NCBI GenBank assembly: GCA_023473405.1
Contig: JAMCZD010000152.1
Location: forward strand, 1 to 20,224
Source of the DNA: Candidatus Omnitrophota bacterium
GTDB lineage: Bacteria; Verrucomicrobiota; Verrucomicrobiia; Limisphaerales; UBA1319
Length of the DNA: 20,224 bases
Reading direction: 5' to 3'
Shown here piece after piece: positions 15,771 through 20,224 of this stretch (the stretch's first letter is position 1; the number at the start of each line of letters is the position of its first letter). Under the pieces are notes generated by a model. That model saw nothing but the letters and a program-made list of their open reading frames with translations, had not been told where the DNA came from and searched no databases. The position numbers and the translations under genes were made by a program.

Positions 15771-16517
15771 TCAGTAGCCGCCGAAATCCTCGGTCCGGAT
15801 GTCGTCGTCGTCGATCCCGATCTGATTGAGCAGGTTGTGCAATCCGACTACCATGCCGGGCGGTCCAACGACGTAGTAGATGGGAGACTGGGCGGTCCCG
15901 AGGTATTTCGACAGCATTGCTTGATCGATGTATCCGGTTTCTCCCGTCCACGGCTGGGGCGATTTGTCCATCTGGGTCATCGTCGCAATCAAGGTGTAGT
16001 TGGGATTCTCCTGTTGAAGCCGCGTCAGTTCCTCCAGGAAAGGAGCGTCCTCCGGGCGGCGATTGGAATAAAAAAAGAAAATACGGTGCGGCAGTTTCTC
16101 TTTTGCGGCTCGGAATAGAATGCTGCGGATGGGGGTGACCCCGATACCGCCGGCCAGAAAAACGGCCGTGCGCGCTGGATTGTTGTGCAACGCCAGACTG
16201 CCGCCGGGACCTTCGATTTGGACCTCGCTGTCCAGCGGCATTTTGGCCAGTTCACGCTTGAAGGTGGAATCGCGCAGGCGCGTGGCCACCAGTAGAAAGT
16301 CCTCCTGGGGCGCGCTAGCGATCGAGAACCCGCGCACGTTGCCCTTTTCGTCTGTTTCCGATGGGTGGGGCAGGGAGATGTCTATCCATTGGCCGGCGCG
16401 AAAGGTAAAATGAGGAGGCTTTTCGAACTGAAAGGCCATTGTCCGTTCGGCCACCGCGAACCGATTTTTAAGCCGCGTCAGATACTTCGTTGGCATCGGT
16501 TGTCCGTTCGTTGGCAT
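15771..16517 (-). CDS. Ferredoxin-NADP reductase-like FAD-dependent oxidoreductase
   Basis: Cytoplasmic flavoprotein of 248 residues that moves electrons between NAD(P)H and a protein or small acceptor. The FAD domain shows FRAGQWIDISLP (39-50) and RGFSIAS (62-68, the R-x-[YF]-S flavin motif). The NAD(P) domain shows AGGIGVTPIRSIL (122-134), FFFYSNRRPEDAPF (147-160) and YYVVGPPGMV (214-223). It ends EDFGGY, as in the family. There is no 2Fe-2S ferredoxin domain and no added oxygenase domain. The start at 16517 is preferred because AAAGGA lies about 7 bases upstream and the length fits; an upstream in-frame start at 16601 would add 28 residues without similarity. The electron partner is unknown, and the nearest same-strand gene is the truncated binding protein. 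Confidence 0.9.
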   Translation of the reverse strand: MPTNGQPMPTKYLTRLKNRFAVAERTMAFQFEKPPHFTFRAGQWIDISLPHPSETDEKGNVRGFSIASAPQEDFLLVATRLRDSTFKRELAKMPLDSEVQIEGPGGSLALHNNPARTAVFLAGGIGVTPIRSILFRAAKEKLPHRIFFFYSNRRPEDAPFLEELTRLQQENPNYTLIATMTQMDKSPQPWTGETGYIDQAMLSKYLGTAQSPIYYVVGPPGMVVGLHNLLNQIGIDDDDIRTEDFGGY

Positions 16518-16654
16518 CTTCGATCCTTTCGCCGGCGGAGACCATGCTCCGCATCTTGTTCTTCCGCGCTGGGCGCGACCGAGCCCAAGAATATCCACCA
16601 ATTAGGCGCTATTTGCAACCGGTGGAGGAAATTGGGATTTTGGGGAAAGGTTCA

Positions 16655-16972
16655 CTATGGTTCAATACAAGAGATTATCAGGTCGATCTTGCCTGTCTTC
16701 AGGGCTGGAATGAGACCGTCGAAGGGGATGTTTTCAATTTGCACCTTGCGATGGAGATAGCGGCCCAGTGCTTGGGCCAGGTCCACGCTCAAACCGAACG
16801 GCCGGCCTTGGGGATCAACCATTTCGAATGGGGGATAATTCAGTTCCATACCGACGACAAGCGTTTTCTCGTGAGCGGGAGCACAACCGGACAAGGCTAG
16901 AACCAGGCCTAGCACCGAACTAAACACGAATTTACACCGATGAATCCCTTTCATCAGCCACGCAATTCTCAT
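16655..16972 (-). pseudogene. Truncated amino-acid-type ABC substrate-binding protein
   Basis: Remnant of a family-3 (SBP_bac_3) periplasmic binding protein. From ATG 16972 (or 16954) it encodes a lipoprotein signal with lipobox LSGC (Cys30 from 16972). The family's first lobe follows: LVVGMELNYPPFEM, GLSVDLAQALG and FDGLIPALKTGKIDLIIS. It then stops at TAG after about 105 residues, while intact members have about 240-270. No continuation of the family appears in any frame in the 137 bases before the flavoprotein gene. The second lobe is therefore deleted, and it can hardly bind ligand normally. An upstream open stretch to 17146 looks non-coding. A functional mini-protein is possible but unlikely. 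Confidence 0.75.
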
Positions 16973-17169
16973 CTCACTTACCCATATGCGATTATAGATC
17001 GTCTCAAACACGTCGGTTTTCAACCCCGGACCGGTCCTGGCGGCCTTGGATTTTTGACATGGAATCCGCCCGAGCCTAAGTTCGATAGCGTTCGAGGTCT
17101 GGGAGGGATTTACGAATGGCGACAATTTAGCCCATTCGCAATTCATGAAATTGAAAAGTAAGGAAGATT

Positions 17170-17676
17170 ATGAATACCGTCAGCACAACCGAACACAAAC
17201 CAGAGACGACTGCGGCCCCGCAGCCAAGGATTAAGTATGTCCAGGTCGCGCCGCAAGGGATTCATGCCCTGCAAGGTCTGGAAGCCAATGTCAGAAACTG
17301 CGGTTTGGAGCCCGGACTGCTTGAACTGATCAAGCTCCGCGCTTCCCAGATCAACGGCTGCGCCTACTGCATCGATATGCACACCAAGGACGCTCGCGCC
17401 CGGGGCGAAAGCGAGCAGCGACTCTATGCGTTGAGCGTATGGGAAGAAACCCCGTTTTACACCGAACGTGAACGGGCGGCCCTGGCATGGACCGAGGCGG
17501 TGACTCAAGTCGCCGGTTCCCGTGTTCCCGACGTTGTATACGAACTGGCCCGCCAACAATTCACTGAAAAAGAATTGGTGGACATCACGATGGCCGTAAT
17601 CGCAATTAATAGTTGGAACCGGCTCGCCATCAGCTTCCGAACCGTTCCCGGCACTTACCAGCCCGCCAGGCATTGA
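17170..17676 (+). CDS. Carboxymuconolactone decarboxylase/AhpD-like family protein
   Basis: A 168-residue protein of the AhpD-like fold. The redox-type motif C64-AY-C67-IDM-H71 lies in the segment INGCAYCIDMHT and is preceded by LELIKLRASQ, as in alkylhydroperoxidase AhpD and its relatives, which reduce peroxides or pass thiol electrons. The rest (ALSVWEETPFYTERERAAL, FTEKELVDITMAVIAINSWNR) is the standard helical core. It has a good ribosome binding site (AGGAAG) just before the ATG. The stop overlaps the start of the DUF488 gene (TGATG). Peroxidase activity is plausible; the physiological substrate and electron donor are not visible. Confidence 0.92.
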   Translation: MNTVSTTEHKPETTAAPQPRIKYVQVAPQGIHALQGLEANVRNCGLEPGLLELIKLRASQINGCAYCIDMHTKDARARGESEQRLYALSVWEETPFYTERERAALAWTEAVTQVAGSRVPDVVYELARQQFTEKELVDITMAVIAINSWNRLAISFRTVPGTYQPARH

Positions 17677-18332
17677 TGAGATCAAGTGCCCGCTTGCCAA
17701 AGACCTCAGGCCCGGTTCGGGCGGGCTCGATGGCCGGGAAAATGGGTGGCTCGGCCGTGGGCAGGCGTTCCGCAAGGCCCGGTCGATCAACCGTCAAGCC
17801 GGGACCGGCGGAATCATCGCCATTGGTGCTGACGGTTGGACATTCGACACGAACCATCGAGGACTTCATCCGCCTACTGCAAGCGCATAGCGTGACCTGT
17901 GTGGCGGATGTGCGCACCATCCCGCGCTCGCGACACAACCCACAGTTCAATGCGGAATTGCTGCCGCAATCGTTGAAAAAGGCCGGTATCCGCTACGTCC
18001 ACCTGGCCGGGTTGGGCGGATTGCGGCACACAACCCGGATGTCACCGAACACGGGTTGGCGCAACGCGTCCTTCCGTGGTTTTGCCGATTATATGCAGAC
18101 GCCGGAATTCGAAAACGCACTGGAAGAGCTGCTGCAATTGGCGGGCCGGGGACAGGTTGTTTTGATGTGCGCCGAAGCTGTGCCGTGGCGCTGTCATCGT
18201 TCGCTCATTGCCGACGCTTTGCTGGCGCGCGGCATTCGCACCGAACACATCATGAGCGCCACCTCGCGCCAACTCCACAGCTTGACGCCTTTTGCAAGAA
18301 TCGAGGGATTGCGGATCACTTATCCTGCCTAA
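17676..18332 (+). CDS. DUF488 family protein
   Basis: A 218-residue protein of the DUF488 family, whose biochemical function is not established. The conserved domain starts near residue 49 (LVLTVGHSTRTIEDFIRLL), continues with CVADVRTIPRSR-NPQFN, and has the family hallmark LMCAEAVPWRCHRSLIADALL (163-183) with Cys165, Cys173 and His174. The start at 17676 overlaps the upstream stop by one base and implies coupling to the AhpD-like gene. The first 48 residues are Ser/Arg/Gly-rich and not part of the domain, so internal ATGs at 17730 or 17742 are possible starts. Pairing with a thiol-redox protein fits a redox or nucleic-acid-maintenance role, but that is conjecture. Confidence 0.88.
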   Translation: MRSSARLPKTSGPVRAGSMAGKMGGSAVGRRSARPGRSTVKPGPAESSPLVLTVGHSTRTIEDFIRLLQAHSVTCVADVRTIPRSRHNPQFNAELLPQSLKKAGIRYVHLAGLGGLRHTTRMSPNTGWRNASFRGFADYMQTPEFENALEELLQLAGRGQVVLMCAEAVPWRCHRSLIADALLARGIRTEHIMSATSRQLHSLTPFARIEGLRITYPA

Positions 18333-18398
18333 CTTGGTGATAGGCGCGTCGCTAAATAAGAAAAGTGCCGAACGCCGGGTCAGCAGTTCCGGACATCA

Positions 18399-18434
18399 GG
18401 GTCACATCTCCACATTACACATTGTCTTTACCTG
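18399..18434. repeat. 36-bp dispersed repeat, copy 2
   Basis: Second copy of the repeat at 15665-15700 (31/36 identical), same orientation. Here it abuts the palindrome at 18437, making a composite repeat in the 220-bp gap after the DUF488 gene. Confidence 0.85.
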
Positions 18435-18436
18435 GT

Positions 18437-18460
18437 ATGGACGCTTTCCACAGCGTCCCT
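18437..18460. repeat. Palindrome of the AGGGACGC family
   Basis: ATGGACGC (18437-18444) and GCGTCCCT (18453-18460) form an 8-bp stem with one mismatch and an 8-base loop. ACGCTTTCCA and the following TGATAT are shared with the copy at 14631-14660. Confidence 0.75.
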
Positions 18461-18516
18461 GATATCAGGGATCGTAATTCCCCATGGTCCTTTTCTCGAA
18501 AGGCAAAATAACGTTC

Positions 18517-18546
18517 TTGACATAATTCATGCATTAACTCTTGTAT
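18517..18546 (+). promoter_or_regulatory. Predicted promoter of the beta-propeller gene, nearly leaderless
   Basis: A perfect TTGACA (18517-18522) lies 18 bases before TTGTAT (18541-18546); an alternative -10, TATTAT at 18544-18549, is better in sequence but 21 bases away. Either way transcription would start at or right next to the ATG at 18553, and there is no Shine-Dalgarno sequence. Confidence 0.45.
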
Positions 18547-18552
18547 TATATC

Positions 18553-20224
18553 ATGAAAAAATCCTCCACGGTGGTTGCCTTTATCCTTTTTGTCTGGACT
18601 GCAAGCGCAACAGCGCAGAGCCAACTTAGTCCGCTGTGGACGAACACCGTTGCTGGAACGAGGTTGAGGAACAGCGCGGCCGCCGGTTCGGACGGAACCA
18701 TTTATGTAGCTACGGATGGCGTTCCGGACTGGAATATCCCCTATTACACCACCAACGCCCAGTTGTATGCGCTGGGGCCCGACGGCACGCTCAAGTGGAC
18801 TTTCAGTGGTGTCGATGGGACGGCCTCGCCCCCGACGGTCGGAACCGAGGGCGTCATTTACTATGCAGTGAACGGGTCGGCCGACGGACGGTCGCGCTTC
18901 TACGCGGTCAACCCGGACGGCAACAAGCGCTGGAGCAAGACATGGGATGAGCAAATCAACGGTCAACCAGCGATGACCTTGGATAACCAGGTCCTTGGCG
19001 TCACGCGCTCGGGCAAGTTGGCGGTGTTCGATCCCGATGGCGATGTTTTTCTACTACCTGGCAAAGGCTTGCCATCATGGAGTTGGCCTGGCTTGGTTTC
19101 GCCGGTCGTGTCGGCGAGTGGCGCGGTCTATTTCTTTTCGGGCACAGGGATTATAGAGGCGATGACCCTGGCTGGCGAGACAAAGTGGGTGTTTCAGCCC
19201 GGAGAATCCATTACCGGGCTTGCCATAGGGCCTGATGGAACTGTGTATGTCAGTGTTGCTGTCCCGCCTCCGAATCCGGCTTATACCACAAGCGGTCTAT
19301 TCTGCGCCCTGAATACCGACGGCAGCGAGCGATGGCGGCTGACGCGGGCTACGGAATTCCTGGCCGCCCCAGTGATAGCACCGGATGGAACGATCTACCT
19401 GCCGGGAAGCGTCATTGGCGGCCCAACGGAAACAGGCGAGCTGTTGACCCTGGGCATTGCGGGTCAAATCCTGCGGACAAACACCTTTGCCGGCGCCCTG
19501 GAAAGCACACCGGCCCTGGCCGGGGACGGCAAGTTATGGATCACGGATGGCTCGGGCAAGCTGAGTGTCCTATCTGCGGATGGTCAACTGGCGGGTGAAT
19601 ACAGTGCTGAATCCCTTGGCGCGGCGCCGGTAATCACGCCCGGCGGCCTGGTGATCGTGACCACGGAGAAATGCCAGGTAATGGCCTTTGAAGGCGTCGC
19701 CGCACCGGCAAAGGGCTGGCCGATGGCGGGGCGCGATCCCCAGGGAACCCATCGCGATACCACGTCCGCTGTTCCGCCCCCTCCCACGGTCGTGTCCGCC
19801 ACCACGAATCGAAACGACTGCATCAGGGTGGCGTGGTCTGCGGCAACTGTTGCGGACGCGACTTACGAGGTCTGGCGCGGGAGCGCAACCAATCTCGCCG
19901 AGGCGGTTCGACTGGACCGGTTCGTGGCCGGCAAGATGAGCTTTACCGATACCAACACGCCGGTCACAGTGCCTTATTACTACTGGGTGCGAGGGGCAAA
20001 CGAGCTTGGGCCGGGAGACTTTCAAGGCCCGGTGTTGGGGGTTCGGGCGTATCCCTCACCCGGGGGCTATTTCTGGCGATACAGCGCGCCGGACGTAACG
20101 TGGCTGGGTGCGGCAGTCGCGGAGGATGGGACGCTGTATTTTGCCGGCAACAGGCCTAACGCGGCTACTACGGAGACCAACCGGAGTTGCGTTGTTTCAT
20201 TCAGCCCGAGCGGTGAACGGCGTT
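18553..20224 (+). CDS. Exported PQQ-like beta-propeller protein with fibronectin III domain (partial)
   Basis: Open from ATG 18553 to the window edge, 557 residues without a stop. A signal peptide (KKSSTVVAFILFVWTASATAQ region, cleavage near residue 22) directs export. Residues about 25-400 consist of repeated blades of the type 'GSDGTIYVAT... LYALGPDGTLKWTF', 'FYAVNPDGNKRWSK', 'IAPDGTIYLPG', 'LAGDGKLWITDGSGKLSVL', as in outer-membrane or secreted PQQ/YVTN-like propellers. A Pro-rich hinge (about 408) leads to a fibronectin III-like domain (about 410-500: VRVAWSAA-type strand, TYEVWRGS, YYYWVRGANELG). A second propeller begins after about 505 (VAEDGTLYFAGN). No enzyme motif is seen. It is probably a surface or secreted binding/adhesion protein; the C-terminus and any sorting signal lie outside the window. 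Confidence 0.88.
   Translation, partial: MKKSSTVVAFILFVWTASATAQSQLSPLWTNTVAGTRLRNSAAAGSDGTIYVATDGVPDWNIPYYTTNAQLYALGPDGTLKWTFSGVDGTASPPTVGTEGVIYYAVNGSADGRSRFYAVNPDGNKRWSKTWDEQINGQPAMTLDNQVLGVTRSGKLAVFDPDGDVFLLPGKGLPSWSWPGLVSPVVSASGAVYFFSGTGIIEAMTLAGETKWVFQPGESITGLAIGPDGTVYVSVAVPPPNPAYTTSGLFCALNTDGSERWRLTRATEFLAAPVIAPDGTIYLPGSVIGGPTETGELLTLGIAGQILRTNTFAGALESTPALAGDGKLWITDGSGKLSVLSADGQLAGEYSAESLGAAPVITPGGLVIVTTEKCQVMAFEGVAAPAKGWPMAGRDPQGTHRDTTSAVPPPPTVVSATTNRNDCIRVAWSAATVADATYEVWRGSATNLAEAVRLDRFVAGKMSFTDTNTPVTVPYYYWVRGANELGPGDFQGPVLGVRAYPSPGGYFWRYSAPDVTWLGAAVAEDGTLYFAGNRPNAATTETNRSCVVSFSPSGERR

Noticed and set aside
16973..17146. N-terminal extension of the truncated binding protein from ATG 17146
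   Set aside because: The extension precedes a complete lipoprotein signal peptide, which must be N-terminal, and has no similarity to the family.

Overview
The window looks like a chromosomal segment of a Verrucomicrobiota bacterium, most likely from the Limisphaerales/Pedosphaera side. This is an inference. It rests on the moderately high GC content, the sequences of ribosomal proteins L33 and S18, a TraR/DksA-like protein with a degraded zinc finger next to them, SGLT-type symporters, a Gld-like ABC operon, and many short palindromic or tandem intergenic repeats. No phage, IS transposase, CRISPR array, tRNA or rRNA was found.

Layout, left to right. (1) Positions 1-3249, minus strand: a three-gene ribose-type sugar ABC importer (lipoprotein binding protein, double ATPase, permease). 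The permease loses its family similarity close to the window edge. (2) Positions 3378-5832, plus strand: a divergent SGLT-type sodium:solute symporter with a soluble insert of about 160 residues, followed by a small two-helix membrane protein. (3) Positions 5833-5998: an intergenic stretch with two different 7-bp tandem repeats. (4) An exported endonuclease/exonuclease/phosphatase-family protein (minus), divergent from GTP cyclohydrolase FolE2 (plus). (5) Positions 8041-9091: a DksA-like protein, rpmG (L33) and rpsR (S18) on the plus strand. (6) Positions 9455-14521: a tightly packed four-gene operon with GldA-like ATPase, GldF-like permease, GldG-like auxiliary protein and a DUF4340 protein, closed by a clear intrinsic terminator. 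(7) A bile-acid:sodium-symporter family protein (plus), then a ferredoxin-NADP-reductase-like flavoprotein and a truncated amino-acid-type binding protein (minus). (8) An AhpD-like protein and a DUF488 protein, overlapping by one base (plus). (9) From 18553 past the right edge: an exported beta-propeller/fibronectin-III protein.

Functionally the left part is nutrient uptake: two different carbohydrate-type importers share a 128-bp divergent control region with a recognisable promoter and a small palindrome. The middle is housekeeping (tetrahydrofolate/queuosine precursor synthesis, ribosomal proteins) plus an envelope ABC module. The right part is mixed redox and export genes separated by repeats. 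I see no defence system or clear new machine. The best leads are the repeat families, the symporter insert with its small partner, the zinc-ligand-less DksA protein linked to the ribosomal genes, and two exported-protein genes whose predicted promoters leave almost no 5' leader.
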